A stretch of DNA of 64,000 bases from Xylanibacter ruminicola (GCF_900107775.1 NZ_FNRF01000001.1:620001-684000), one strand, 5' to 3'; shown: positions 51,417 to 60,737, counted from the first letter of the stretch. Notes: generated by a model not told the origin, from the letters alone. Numbers and translations: made by a program.

Positions 51417-51961
51417 TAAGAACGGGGATTTTTGGCGGATCGTTCAATCCCATTCATAACGGTCACATTTCGTTGGCTCGTCAGCTTTGTGAAAAAGCTG
51501 GGCTCGACGAAGTGTGGCTGATGGTTTCGCCACAGAACCCCCTGAAAGCCCAAGCCGATTTGCTGGACGACCAGATACGCATGGAGATGGCCCGCCTGGC
51601 TGTTGAAGGCGAAACTGGCATCATAGCCAGCGACTACGAGATGCATCTGCCCAAACCATCGTACACCTGGAACACACTCGAGGCCCTGAAGCGAGATTAT
51701 CCCGACCGCGAGTTTGTACTGATGATAGGTGGCGACAACTGGCAGCTGTTTGACAAGTGGTATCGTGCCGATGATATCCGCAATCAGTACCAGATTATCG
51801 TTTATCCCCGTCGTGGTTGCGAAGGTGGTATCGACGGTCTTGACCTTATCGACATTTCGAGCACCGAAATACGCGATTGTATCCAGGCTGGCAAGCCTAT
51901 CAATCATCTGGTGCCAAAGGCTGTGGCTGAATATATAAAGGAACACGAACTCTATGCTTAA
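51413..51961 (+). CDS. nadD: Nicotinate-nucleotide adenylyltransferase
   Basis: The 182-residue protein has the nucleotidyltransferase motif GIFGGSFNPIHNGHISLARQ (HxGH equivalent) and the C-terminal ISSTEIRDCI motif, with MIGGDNWQLFDKWYRADDI between. It makes deamido-NAD from nicotinate mononucleotide and ATP. It overlaps gmk by 4 bases and the following membrane gene by 8 bases. Confidence 0.93.
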   Translation: MIRTGIFGGSFNPIHNGHISLARQLCEKAGLDEVWLMVSPQNPLKAQADLLDDQIRMEMARLAVEGETGIIASDYEMHLPKPSYTWNTLEALKRDYPDREFVLMIGGDNWQLFDKWYRADDIRNQYQIIVYPRRGCEGGIDGLDLIDISSTEIRDCIQAGKPINHLVPKAVAEYIKEHELYA

Positions 51962-53792
51962 AGGACTGAAAATAAACCCATTAAAGTGGATTGGCGCCCT
52001 GTTTATGCCCATCCAGAAAAACAGCGCATTCTTTGTGTTTATGTTTGCGCTGGGAATGATTTGTACACAACTGGAACTGATGCCCGTCTATCTGGTAGGC
52101 AAAGGTGCCGAACCATACCAGTTTTCCGAACCCGAACTGTTTCTGGATATCTACGCCGTATGCGTAGTGCTTACGCTGATACCCCGAAAGGTTCGCTATT
52201 GGGTGCGAGCGCTACTCTACATCCTGCTTTACACCACAGCCATTGTGGATATGTACTGCTACGTACGTTTTGAGTCGACTCTTACCCCCACCATGCTGAT
52301 GCTGGCTAACGAAACCACAGGTCAGGAGGCCAGCGAGTTTCTGCGTGGCTATATTACATGGGATGTAGTTACATCAAAAGTAGGCTGGGTACTGCTCTTG
52401 GCGCTGGTGCACATCGCTTGGACGGTGATTCGCCGAGCAACCAGACATATCAGCAACAGAGTGATTCTGCCCAAGATGAACCCCATTGTTATCGAGGGTT
52501 ACAATGCCATTGTTGGTGTAATCGTAGCTTGGGCACTCTGCTCTTGCGTAACACTTGTTTGGCCCAACAAAGAGGCTATGCACCGCATGTTTACCCACAC
52601 CACCGTGGGTCAGATGGAGCACGAGCTTACACGTAAGGACAAGGCCGAATTCTATGTACCTATCTACCGATTGGTATTCAGCATGTACGCCAACCACCTG
52701 GCCGACAACCAGTTAGTACAGCTCGAAGCTGCCAGCGAGAATGTACAGATAGATAGCTGTAGTTATCGTGTGCCTAACATCGTATTGATTATCGGCGAGA
52801 GCTACAACAAGCACCACTCGCAGCTGTATGGCTACAACATGCCAACCACACCAAAGCAGAAGGCTTTGGCTCAGGAAGGCACGCTGGTACCATTTACCGA
52901 TGTGGTTGCACCTTGGAATCTTACCAGTTTTGTGTTCAAGAACATCCTGTCGTTGCAGGCCATCGGCGAAAAAGAGGAATGGTGCGATAAACCACTCTTC
53001 CCAGAAGTATTCCGCAAGGCAGGCTATCACGTTACGTTTATCACCAACCAGTTCCAGTCGAAGGCTAACGAGGCTGTTTACGACTTCAGCGGAGGTTTCT
53101 TCCTGAACAATCCTGATCTGAGCAAAAAGCTGTTTGATACACGTAACACCCGCCTTTATCCCTACGACGAGGGCGTGCTGCAGGAGTACGACCGCCTGAA
53201 GAAGGAGGATAAGGAACATAACCTGATTATTCTGCATCTGATGGGTTCGCACCTGATGTACAAGTCGCGCTATCCGCAGAATGCTACCCATAAGTATCTG
53301 AAAGAGGATATGTACAATCGTCCTGAACTTACCAAGAAACAGCGTATGATTCTGGCCGATTACGACAACTCTGTACGTTATAACGACTCGATTATATGGG
53401 CCGTTACCCAGCGCTTTGCCGATAAGGATGCTATAGTAATCTACATGCCCGACCATGCCGAGGAGATATTTGATGGCGAGCCATATATGTACGGACGTAT
53501 GCATGGTGCCAACATCGATTACCGCCTGGCACGCAACGAGATGGAGATTCCGTTCTGGATATGGGGATCGCCTAAGTATCGCGAAAACCACCCATACGGC
53601 TGGACAGCTATCCAGGAGGCCAGAAACCGTCCGATGATGACAGATGTGCTGCCACACCTGCTGATGTACTTTGGCGGTATTGCCTCACCACTCTATCACG
53701 AGCAGTATAACATCGTGAGTCCGGCTTACGACACCAAACGCCCACGTATCCTGAAAGGCGTAACAGATTATAACCAGTTAAAGAAGCAATGA
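51954..53792 (+). CDS. Phosphoethanolamine transferase (EptA-like, alkaline-phosphatase fold)
   Basis: The 612-residue protein has an N-terminal membrane domain with about five helices (NSAFFVFMFALGMICTQLEL and others to about residue 205). A sulfatase-fold domain follows: PNIVLIIGESYNKHHSQLYG (first metal site), VAPWNLTSFVFKNILSLQAI (nucleophile Thr/Ser region), LIILHLMGSHLMYKSRYP and VIYMPDHAEEIFDGEPY with MHGANIDY (remaining metal ligands). Such enzymes add phosphoethanolamine to lipid A or other glycolipids at the periplasmic face and can alter sensitivity to cationic peptides. The acceptor here is unknown. It overlaps nadD by 8 bases and the acyltransferase by ATGA. Confidence 0.88.
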   Translation: MLKGLKINPLKWIGALFMPIQKNSAFFVFMFALGMICTQLELMPVYLVGKGAEPYQFSEPELFLDIYAVCVVLTLIPRKVRYWVRALLYILLYTTAIVDMYCYVRFESTLTPTMLMLANETTGQEASEFLRGYITWDVVTSKVGWVLLLALVHIAWTVIRRATRHISNRVILPKMNPIVIEGYNAIVGVIVAWALCSCVTLVWPNKEAMHRMFTHTTVGQMEHELTRKDKAEFYVPIYRLVFSMYANHLADNQLVQLEAASENVQIDSCSYRVPNIVLIIGESYNKHHSQLYGYNMPTTPKQKALAQEGTLVPFTDVVAPWNLTSFVFKNILSLQAIGEKEEWCDKPLFPEVFRKAGYHVTFITNQFQSKANEAVYDFSGGFFLNNPDLSKKLFDTRNTRLYPYDEGVLQEYDRLKKEDKEHNLIILHLMGSHLMYKSRYPQNATHKYLKEDMYNRPELTKKQRMILADYDNSVRYNDSIIWAVTQRFADKDAIVIYMPDHAEEIFDGEPYMYGRMHGANIDYRLARNEMEIPFWIWGSPKYRENHPYGWTAIQEARNRPMMTDVLPHLLMYFGGIASPLYHEQYNIVSPAYDTKRPRILKGVTDYNQLKKQ

Positions 53793-54877
53793 AAGAACTG
53801 TTATCAAGAAAAGAGTGTTCTGCCATGCGTGGTGTTGCCATCCTGGCCATCATGCTGCACAACTATTGCCACTGGCTCAGGGGCATTGTGAGAGAGAACG
53901 AATATACCTGGCAACAATTCAAGTTCGATGAGCTGTGGCGCCTCACTCTTAATCCTGATGAACAGCTACCCATGCATCTGGTGTCGTTCTTCGGCCACTA
54001 TGGCGTGCCCGTATTCCTTTTTCTGAGTGGTTACGGATTGGTTAAGAAATACGAACAAGGCAAGCTACCCGAGGTAGGTTTGTGGCGATTTGTACGCTAC
54101 AACTATCTTAAGTTGTTCCGCATCTTTATCGTAGGCTTTGTGGCCTTTATCCTGCTCGATGCCATCACCCCAGGCATGCATCGCTATACCTGGACAGCGG
54201 TGGTTGGTATGCTGGGCATGTTTGCCAACCTGTTCGAGGATCCCTCGCATGTGGTTTGGCCTGGTCCTTACTGGTACTTCAGCATCACCTTGCAGCTTTA
54301 CATTTTCTATCGCCTGGTACTTTATCGCTGGCGCCACTGGGGTGTAGTTGTAGGTATGATAGTTCTGTGCTGGTTGTGGCAACTCTCCTGCCAGGACGAT
54401 GCTGTTTTGCTGGAGCGATTACGTTATAATCTGATTGGCGGCGTGCTGCCTTTCGGCTTAGGCTTGCTGGCAGCTAGAATACCAACAATTATTCCCACGT
54501 TGGGAACAAATAATTCCCACGTTGGGAACAAAATATTCCCTAACTGGGAATATATTATAGCCTTATTATTCGCTGTTGCCCTCATCGTAGCTTTGAGTTC
54601 AAACTTCCATGGCTGGCTATGGGTACCTGCATTTATCGTTGTTGGCACCATTGCGCTGGTAAAAGTTATGCCCGAGCGGATGCTGTCATACAGCGTCTGG
54701 GTGGGTGGTATCTCGTCAGCTATCTTTGTGGCCCATCCGCTGGTTCGAAAAATCATTGTGCGACCTTATATTTATGATGATATGTATGCAGGGTTGCTGC
54801 TCTACGTGGTAGCAACGCTGTTCCTCTCGTGGTTATTCAAGAAGCTGATAGACCAACTGCCAAGTCCCAAACTGTGA
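53789..54877 (+). CDS. Acyltransferase 3 family membrane protein carrying a repeat insertion
   Basis: The 362-residue protein has the acyltransferase-3 opening (RGVAILAIMLHNYCHWLRGI, with the catalytic-type His) and about ten helices, including FFGHYGVPVFLFLSGYGLVK. Residues about 235-255 (PTIIPTLGTNNSHVGNKIF) are encoded by three copies of the 22-base-period palindrome repeat. They form an odd polar loop between two helices, so the repeat seems to have entered the gene while keeping it open. It overlaps the preceding transferase gene by ATGA and the second acyltransferase by GTGA. Substrate unknown; it probably modifies a surface glycan or lipid. Confidence 0.85.
   Translation: MKELLSRKECSAMRGVAILAIMLHNYCHWLRGIVRENEYTWQQFKFDELWRLTLNPDEQLPMHLVSFFGHYGVPVFLFLSGYGLVKKYEQGKLPEVGLWRFVRYNYLKLFRIFIVGFVAFILLDAITPGMHRYTWTAVVGMLGMFANLFEDPSHVVWPGPYWYFSITLQLYIFYRLVLYRWRHWGVVVGMIVLCWLWQLSCQDDAVLLERLRYNLIGGVLPFGLGLLAARIPTIIPTLGTNNSHVGNKIFPNWEYIIALLFAVALIVALSSNFHGWLWVPAFIVVGTIALVKVMPERMLSYSVWVGGISSAIFVAHPLVRKIIVRPYIYDDMYAGLLLYVVATLFLSWLFKKLIDQLPSPKL
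54492..54550. repeat. Phased palindrome repeat, copy 2 (three units, inside a gene)
   Basis: TTCCCACGTTGGGAA at 54492-54506 and 54514-54528 and TTCCCTAACTGGGAA at 54536-54550 start exactly 22 bases apart. The intervening bases are ACAAATA/ACAAAA-like. The same units occur in the intergenic spacer at 27826-27862. 66 bases for three units is a multiple of three, so the reading frame is kept. Confidence 0.85.
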
Positions 54878-55857
54878 AGATAAAGGATATAGAACTGGCC
54901 AACATTAGCCGTTATCGCGCTGAATTGATGGGAGCAGCTATGCTGTTTATCATCCTGTTCCACGTGCCGCTGGCTCGTAGTAACGAGTTCTTCGGTTTAA
55001 GACGATGTGGCAATGTGGGTGTAGATATGTTCCTGTTCCTGAGTGGTATCGGCCTTTGGTTCTCGTGGGAAAAGAATCCAGCTTTGTGGCAGTTCTACAA
55101 GCGCCGCCTGTTGCGTATTTATCCTGCCTGGCTGGTGATGGCATCGCTCTTCTATCTGCCACGATTCGACTGGACAAACGGCGATTATATCGACCTGATT
55201 GGCGACATCGCCATTAACTGGGACTTCTGGTTGCACGACGAGCTCACCTTCTGGTATATCCCAGCCATTATGATGCTCTACCTCTGGGCCCCACCCTACA
55301 TGCGATTGATTCAGCGCCATCCCGTTTACCGATGGATGCCTGTAGTTATGATTCTATGGTGCATCTGGGTGCAGTGGATAGCCCCATTGCATCAGGCCGT
55401 AGGGCATATCGAGATATTCTGGAGCCGCGTGCCCATCTTCTTTATCGGCATAAACTGTGGCGAACTGGTACGTAAACAAACCAAGATAGATGGAGCCGGC
55501 ATATGGATGATACTTACTATCTTTCTGGCCACCTTCAGTTCGTGTGTGTATCTGGAGCAGATTTCGCACGGACGATTCCCCCTGTTTGTAGAGCGTATGA
55601 TATACATTCCGTTTACCATCACGCTGATTATGATGCTGAACCGTGTGTTCCGTCGCACGCCGCGATGGTTCAACAGCTTTTGCGCTTTCTTTGGCGCCCT
55701 CAGCCTGGAGGCCTATCTGATACACGATCACTTCGTGATGACCTACCTCATCCCCTACCATCTGGGTTACTGGCTTACGGCCTTACTCACCATCGTGATT
55801 ACCATTCCCTTGGCATGGGCACTACAAAAGATACTGAAACTCATCGTTAGAGTATGA
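54874..55857 (+). CDS. Acyltransferase 3 family membrane protein
   Basis: The 327-residue protein starts at GTG 54874, overlapping the previous stop by GTGA; earlier in-frame codons lie inside the preceding gene. It has the family opening ISRYRAELMGAAMLFIILFH, then RCGNVGVDMFLFLSGIGLWF, WYIPAIMMLYLWAPPYMR and a late FGALSLEAYLIHDHFVMTY. About ten helices. It is related to but clearly different from its neighbour, so this is not a recent tandem duplication. It overlaps the HAD phosphatase by ATGA. Substrate unknown. Confidence 0.87.
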   Translation: MKIKDIELANISRYRAELMGAAMLFIILFHVPLARSNEFFGLRRCGNVGVDMFLFLSGIGLWFSWEKNPALWQFYKRRLLRIYPAWLVMASLFYLPRFDWTNGDYIDLIGDIAINWDFWLHDELTFWYIPAIMMLYLWAPPYMRLIQRHPVYRWMPVVMILWCIWVQWIAPLHQAVGHIEIFWSRVPIFFIGINCGELVRKQTKIDGAGIWMILTIFLATFSSCVYLEQISHGRFPLFVERMIYIPFTITLIMMLNRVFRRTPRWFNSFCAFFGALSLEAYLIHDHFVMTYLIPYHLGYWLTALLTIVITIPLAWALQKILKLIVRV

Positions 55858-56435
55858 AGAAGATATACGCTTTCGATTTCGACGGAACGCTGACAACTAA
55901 GGATACGTTGATAGAGTTTATCCGTTTTGCCAAGGGCACAATGGCCTTTGGATGGGGCTTTGCACGCTATGCCCATCTGCTTGTGCTGATGAAACTAGGG
56001 CTCTATCCTAACTGGAAAGCCAAGCAAAAGGTGTTTACTTACTTCTTCAAGGGTATGAAGCTTGAGGATTTTAACGCCCTCTGTCAAGCCTTTGCAGCCT
56101 CATCCGGGCATCTACTGCGCCCTGCAGGCATCAAGGCCATACAGCAAGCCCAAGACGAAGGCTCGGAGGTACTGATAGTAAGCGCATCTATCGATAACTG
56201 GGTGCAGCCTTTCTTTGCTGATGTAAAAGTGCTGGGCACACAGATTGAAGTAATCGATGGTAAGCTGACAGGACACTTTCTTACCAAGAACTGCTATGGC
56301 CAGGAGAAGGTGAACCGTATCCTGACCCTCTTTCCCGACAAAAAGGATTATCACCTGACTGCCTTTGGCGATAGTCGTGGCGATAAAGAAATGCTGGCAT
56401 TTGCCGATGAATCATATTTTAAACCATTCAGATAA
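55854..56435 (+). CDS. HAD-IB family phosphatase (SerB-like)
   Basis: The 193-residue protein has HAD motif I AFDFDGTLTTKDTLIEF (nucleophile Asp), motif II region EVLIVSASIDNWVQPF, a conserved Lys in NCYGQEKVNR and motif IV LTAFGDSRGDKEMLAFAD. This is the HAD-IB group, which includes phosphoserine phosphatases and lipid-related phosphatases. Within a lipid/glycan modification operon a phosphatidyl-type substrate is possible (inference). It shares one base with the next gene (TAATG). Confidence 0.9.
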   Translation: MKKIYAFDFDGTLTTKDTLIEFIRFAKGTMAFGWGFARYAHLLVLMKLGLYPNWKAKQKVFTYFFKGMKLEDFNALCQAFAASSGHLLRPAGIKAIQQAQDEGSEVLIVSASIDNWVQPFFADVKVLGTQIEVIDGKLTGHFLTKNCYGQEKVNRILTLFPDKKDYHLTAFGDSRGDKEMLAFADESYFKPFR

Positions 56436-57838
56436 TGAGAAATCCACTTAAGATATTCAAGATTAAACCCGAAGAGCGCTGGCAGTCGGCGATTGCTCTT
56501 ATGGTTATCATAGCCCTCAACGCTATGTTTATCTTCCGTATGCACGAGTTGTTTATGCAACCTGGTTTCGGCCCCTATTGGAAGGCTTTCGAACACGAGC
56601 TGCATCTGTCGGGCTACGACCCGCTTACTTATCTGGGCGTAACCAACTGGGATGTAGTGTATCAGGTATATCGCCATCCGTTGCTATCGTTTATGATATG
56701 GCCGCTGTGGGTTATTAACGAGGGGCTTACTTGGCTGTTAGGCGTTAACTGCGTGCAGTATCTGGTGGCAGCATTCCTGATTTTCTGCACCTATTATTCG
56801 TATATCTTCCTGTATCGTATTCATCGCGAGGTGATAGAGTTAGAGCGCAAGGATGCTACATTGCTCACGGCTTACTTCTTCTCGATGGCCTATATCCTGA
56901 TGGCTGCCATCGTGCCCGATCACTTTACCATATCAATGTTTCTGTTGCTTATTACCCTTTATATATCAGGTATATGCATCAAGAAACGCCGCGAGTTTAA
57001 GTGGTGGCAATCGGCCATTCTGTTCTATATTACAGCAGGTGTTACGCTGAGCAATGGTGTGAAGGTTTTCTTATCAGGATTCTTTGTAAATCTGCGCGAT
57101 TTCTTCCGTCCTAAATACCTGTTGTTGGCTGTTATCCTGCCAGCAGCCTTGCTGTGGGGTACGGCACAATGGGAGTATCGCACGTATGTGCTACCCAAAG
57201 AAAAGGCACGCGCAGAGCAGAAAGCAAAGAAAGCAGAACAGCAAAAGGCACGTGTGGCTCAGATGACAGCTGAACAGAAAGAGCAGTACGAGGCCAAGAA
57301 AGCCCGTCGCGATAAGGTATTGCAACGCCAGGCAGCCAAAACTGGTAAGCCTATGGAGAATTACGGCTTCCTGAAGTGGACAGATATCTCTACATCGCGC
57401 TGGCAATCTACCTATGAGAACCTGTTTGGCGAGTCGCTGCAGTTCCATCAGGACTACTTCTTAGAGGATGTGCTGGTTCATCGTCCAGTATTTGTACATT
57501 ACAACTGGGCATTCAGCTATATCATCGAAGCACTTATACTGCTGTTCTTTGTAATAGGCGTGTGGATGGGGCGTAAGAGCCGTTTCCTTTGGCTCTGTCT
57601 GTCAGGTTTTGCCTTCGACATGCTGATACACATCGGCTTAGGTTTCGGCCTTAACGAGATATATATCATGACGCCACACTGGGCATTTGTACTGCCCATT
57701 GCTACAGCCTATCTGTTTAAAGCCGTACAAACAAGCTGGCTAAGATGGATAGTGGCAGCTATGACTATATACCTATTTATATATAACGGCTATCTGCTAA
57801 CCGATTTCCTGTTATCGCCTATCAAAGCTATCATATAA
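56435..57838 (+). CDS. Polytopic membrane protein, DUF6080-like
   Basis: The 467-residue protein has about ten hydrophobic helices, starting after a short basic N-terminus (MRNPLKIFKIKPEERW). A charged Lys/Ala/Glu/Gln-rich cytoplasmic or periplasmic insert lies at about 245-300 (EQKAKKAEQQKARVAQMTAE). The pattern of early HELFMQPGFGPYWKAFEHEL and later YRHPLLSFMIWPL resembles membrane glycosyltransferase-like proteins annotated DUF6080 in Prevotella; I am moderately sure of this. Last gene of the operon that begins with yicC; a bidirectional terminator follows. Confidence 0.72.
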   Translation: MRNPLKIFKIKPEERWQSAIALMVIIALNAMFIFRMHELFMQPGFGPYWKAFEHELHLSGYDPLTYLGVTNWDVVYQVYRHPLLSFMIWPLWVINEGLTWLLGVNCVQYLVAAFLIFCTYYSYIFLYRIHREVIELERKDATLLTAYFFSMAYILMAAIVPDHFTISMFLLLITLYISGICIKKRREFKWWQSAILFYITAGVTLSNGVKVFLSGFFVNLRDFFRPKYLLLAVILPAALLWGTAQWEYRTYVLPKEKARAEQKAKKAEQQKARVAQMTAEQKEQYEAKKARRDKVLQRQAAKTGKPMENYGFLKWTDISTSRWQSTYENLFGESLQFHQDYFLEDVLVHRPVFVHYNWAFSYIIEALILLFFVIGVWMGRKSRFLWLCLSGFAFDMLIHIGLGFGLNEIYIMTPHWAFVLPIATAYLFKAVQTSWLRWIVAAMTIYLFIYNGYLLTDFLLSPIKAII

Positions 57839-57842
57839 CGAA

Positions 57843-57873
57843 AAAAGCATGCCTCAATATCAGGCATGCTTTT
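57843..57873. terminator. Bidirectional terminator overlapping a stop codon
   Basis: AAAAGCATGCCT (57843-57854) and AGGCATGCTTTT (57862-57873) form a perfect 12-base stem with A/T runs on both sides. The right arm encodes the last codons of the convergent glycosyltransferase gene, and its TGA (57860-57862) begins in the loop. Confidence 0.9.
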
Positions 57874-58885
57874 CTGTTCCTAACCACTTTCGGATGCGTC
57901 GTGAAAAAGCTTTCGAGATATTGCCAAACTGGCCGTATCGGATATTAAGCCACAACTCCTCTAACGAATAGCTGATCTTGGTTAAAGGATGGCGCCATGC
58001 AAGAATCTTGTATAACCTGTCCTTATAACCTACATTCTCAATCACATATCTAGGGTGTTTAAGTGGAAACTCCAATTCATAACGCTTCATGGTAAAGATT
58101 TTAAGAAAGCGCTTGGGTGTGGTCTTGGCCGAAGCGGTAAAATGCGTAGAATCGGCCATCAAACCCAGATTATTTATCTGGTTCTTTGAGGGCAGAATAG
58201 CCAGACCAGAATTAAACAGCATGGATGCCCAGAAAATACTCTCGTAGTACTCCTTGCCAGTAGCACGATGATTGGTGAACATCTTAATCATATCCTTTCT
58301 GTATTTGCGCTGCTCAGCCAAAGCCTTCAGCTGTGCCATATTATACGCATCGTCGAGGAATGAATACTGACCGTCCCACTGATCGATAACGCGTCGCCAC
58401 GACGCCCAACCCCAAATGCCAAATGTTGAGGTAAAGAAGTAATCGTAAGGACAATCCTCAGTAACCTCATCGATATTAAAGCCCGAAATCATACTGATAC
58501 GCTCATCGTTCTCGTACTTATCAAGCATCTCCTTACAGAAAGGAAAAAACGACTGTGAGGGTACATCATCGTCCTCAAGCACCATGCACTTATCAACGAT
58601 AGAGAAAGCCCATTTCTGCGAGATATACTCAGAAGGATCGCAGCCATAGTTTTTTTCCTGATACATACGATGCACCTCGCACTCCCAGTCGATGTTCTCA
58701 TCGCTCACAATCGCACGACAAGCCTCTATGCCAGCCATATCGCGCTCGCCACGAGGACCATCCTGATAGAGAAACAGCTTTGAGGGGCGAGCCTCCTTAA
58801 CCGCCTCGAAAACCTGGCGGAAAGTATCTGCACGATTAAAGAACAGCAGCAGAACAGCAATATCAGTCTTAGCGGGTTGTTTCAT
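57860..58885 (-). CDS. Glycosyltransferase (GT-A type, HlpA-like)
   Basis: The 341-residue protein has TDIAVLLLFFNRADTFRQVF at the N-terminus, a donor-binding core with KLFLYQDGPRG and DKCMVLEDDDVPSQSFF (DxD-type motif LEDDD), and FTSTFGIWGWASWRRVID, typical of a glycosyltransferase-2-like group. It is soluble or peripherally bound and would add a sugar to a surface glycan. It overlaps licD by ATGA and is the last gene of the minus-strand glycan cassette. Confidence 0.84.
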   Translation of the reverse strand: MKQPAKTDIAVLLLFFNRADTFRQVFEAVKEARPSKLFLYQDGPRGERDMAGIEACRAIVSDENIDWECEVHRMYQEKNYGCDPSEYISQKWAFSIVDKCMVLEDDDVPSQSFFPFCKEMLDKYENDERISMISGFNIDEVTEDCPYDYFFTSTFGIWGWASWRRVIDQWDGQYSFLDDAYNMAQLKALAEQRKYRKDMIKMFTNHRATGKEYYESIFWASMLFNSGLAILPSKNQINNLGLMADSTHFTASAKTTPKRFLKIFTMKRYELEFPLKHPRYVIENVGYKDRLYKILAWRHPLTKISYSLEELWLNIRYGQFGNISKAFSRRIRKWLGTEKHA

Positions 58886-59688
58886 ATCAGTTCGGGCATA
58901 ATGAATACAGAATGAATCTTTTGCTTCTCTTTTGGCGGAATCTCCATGTAGTTACGATAAAGATCGCTCAGGTAAGCATCAGGATTGCAAGGCGCACTAA
59001 ATGACTTTCCCTCGAAGTTAATAGTACCCAATGGGAAAACAGAATCCTGGCGATGCATAATGCCATAACCATTATTAATCAGGATATTCGACAGATACAC
59101 GTTCTTAGGACGAACGGCGCAAAGCAAACTCCAAAGACACTTATTAACGGCATATTTGACACCAAACCAGAAGAACTCAGCAAACGCATTAAATGAATAA
59201 TAATGCGACTTGTGCAGAATAGAATAACTCTTTGAAATACCCAATGTAATACGCTTAACCCACTTTTTGGGCAGCGTAGGATAATCTACCATCGGGAATA
59301 TATCAACATAAAGACCTTTCTGATAGTCGGCCGCAAAGTTGTCTGACCCTTCAACATAGAACGAATTCAGATCGCGCACCTTTACGATAGGCTCTTTAGA
59401 TTGCGGTTCAATCTGTGGTGTCTGCAGGAATAAACCTTCACGAAGTTCGGATGGTGCCACACTCACAAAACGGTCCAGATCCTCCTGACGCATGGCAATA
59501 TCGATATCGTCATCCCAGGGAATAAAGCCCCCATGGCGAACAGCACCTAATAGTGTACCACCATCAAGCCAATAGCCAATCTGATGCTTCTTACAGATAC
59601 GGTCGATCTCTTCGAGAATAGACAACTGCTTCAGCTGGCAGGCACGCAGTTGCTGTTCCTTGAACTTCTGCAGATAAGGATTATTCAT
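58882..59688 (-). CDS. LicD family phosphotransferase
   Basis: The 268-residue protein MNNPYLQKFKEQQLRACQLK carries the LicD core YWLDGGTLLGAVRHGGFIPW followed by DDDIDIAM, the nucleotidyltransferase-like metal site that transfers phosphocholine or phospho-polyols from CDP-activated donors to glycans. I chose ATG 59688, which makes an ATGA overlap with the SDR gene. With the cytidylyltransferase at 60725-61447 in the same operon, a CDP-linked donor made on site is likely. Confidence 0.92.
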   Translation of the reverse strand: MNNPYLQKFKEQQLRACQLKQLSILEEIDRICKKHQIGYWLDGGTLLGAVRHGGFIPWDDDIDIAMRQEDLDRFVSVAPSELREGLFLQTPQIEPQSKEPIVKVRDLNSFYVEGSDNFAADYQKGLYVDIFPMVDYPTLPKKWVKRITLGISKSYSILHKSHYYSFNAFAEFFWFGVKYAVNKCLWSLLCAVRPKNVYLSNILINNGYGIMHRQDSVFPLGTINFEGKSFSAPCNPDAYLSDLYRNYMEIPPKEKQKIHSVFIMPELI

Positions 59689-60737
59689 GACTTTAATATT
59701 GATAATGTACGACACACAGCATCCTTCATCGCATACTGAGGATGCCAATTCAATCCTTTCAGGCGGCTGTTATCAAGTACGGCACGCATTGCAATCGAAA
59801 AGCCCTTCTGTTCTGTTTCTGAAGGCAACTCGAATACCACCTGCTTATCGGCCCACTCAGCACATAGCTGAGCAAAGTCCTTTAAACGCACATTGCAGGC
59901 CTCGTTAGCAATATTATAAGCTACACCCTCCTCGCCATGCAGCAACACATGCAACATAGCTCCTACAGCATCAGCCACATAGGTGTAAGAGAATAGCTGT
60001 TCGCCTTTACTCTTCAGTACGATATTCTCGCCAGCCAAAGCCTTCTGGATAAACTGCGACGAGGCTTTACTATCGCTCATCAGCATGGTAGGACCAAACA
60101 CACGGCTCAGTCTTACAATCTTAACCTGAGCACCACGTTCAGCAATATACGACTGACAGAGAGCCTCACTCAGTCGCTTTGACTCTGTATAGCAGGCACG
60201 CGAAGCAGCTAAGTTCAGCTTTCCAGTATAATCCTCAGTAAAATCATCATCACCACGGGCATTACCATACACCTCGACTGTTGATGGATAGAGCACCATC
60301 GCATTACAAGCCAATGCTTTCTCGAGCGCCTGTTCAGCACCTTTCACATTAATATTGATAGTCTCAATGGGATACTTTGAATAAGCCAATGGATGGGTGT
60401 TAGATGCCAAAGGAATAATGACATCAACCTTAGGCAACTCTAAAAGCGACTCTGAGGCTTCGCGCTCCACAAAGTGGAAGTTGCTATCCTCAAAATATTC
60501 ACCAAGTCGTAAGGCAGCTTTTTCGCGATTACGCCCCAGGGCATAAATAGTGATGTTAGCGCCTTTCTTATTCAGATGCATCAAGGCATCTATCAAGCAA
60601 ACGCCTATCAAACCTGTAGCACCAGAAATCATAAACGATTTGCCGTAGAGACGGTTGATATCATCCAACTGAGTGATACGTTCCAAATCCTCCTGATAAA
60701 GAGGATGCTGCTTATACATTGATATTACTTCAGCCAT
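59685..60737 (-). CDS. NAD-dependent epimerase/dehydratase (extended SDR)
   Basis: The 350-residue protein has the Rossmann motif FMISGATGLIGVCLIDAL, the active-site Tyr-x-x-x-Lys in CYTESKRLSEAL, PSTVEVYG (catalytic Ser/Thr region) and VRLSRVFGP. It belongs to the nucleotide-sugar epimerase/dehydratase group. It overlaps the cytidylyltransferase gene by 13 bases and licD by ATGA, placing it in the donor-synthesis or sugar-modification part of the cassette. The exact nucleotide sugar or polyol is unknown. Confidence 0.9.
   Translation of the reverse strand: MAEVISMYKQHPLYQEDLERITQLDDINRLYGKSFMISGATGLIGVCLIDALMHLNKKGANITIYALGRNREKAALRLGEYFEDSNFHFVEREASESLLELPKVDVIIPLASNTHPLAYSKYPIETININVKGAEQALEKALACNAMVLYPSTVEVYGNARGDDDFTEDYTGKLNLAASRACYTESKRLSEALCQSYIAERGAQVKIVRLSRVFGPTMLMSDSKASSQFIQKALAGENIVLKSKGEQLFSYTYVADAVGAMLHVLLHGEEGVAYNIANEACNVRLKDFAQLCAEWADKQVVFELPSETEQKGFSIAMRAVLDNSRLKGLNWHPQYAMKDAVCRTLSILKS

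Noticed and set aside
54492..54550. Possible CRISPR array in the evenly spaced palindromes
   Set aside because: Units are 15 bases with about 7-base near-identical gaps, there are only three units and no cas genes, so there are no spacers in the CRISPR sense.
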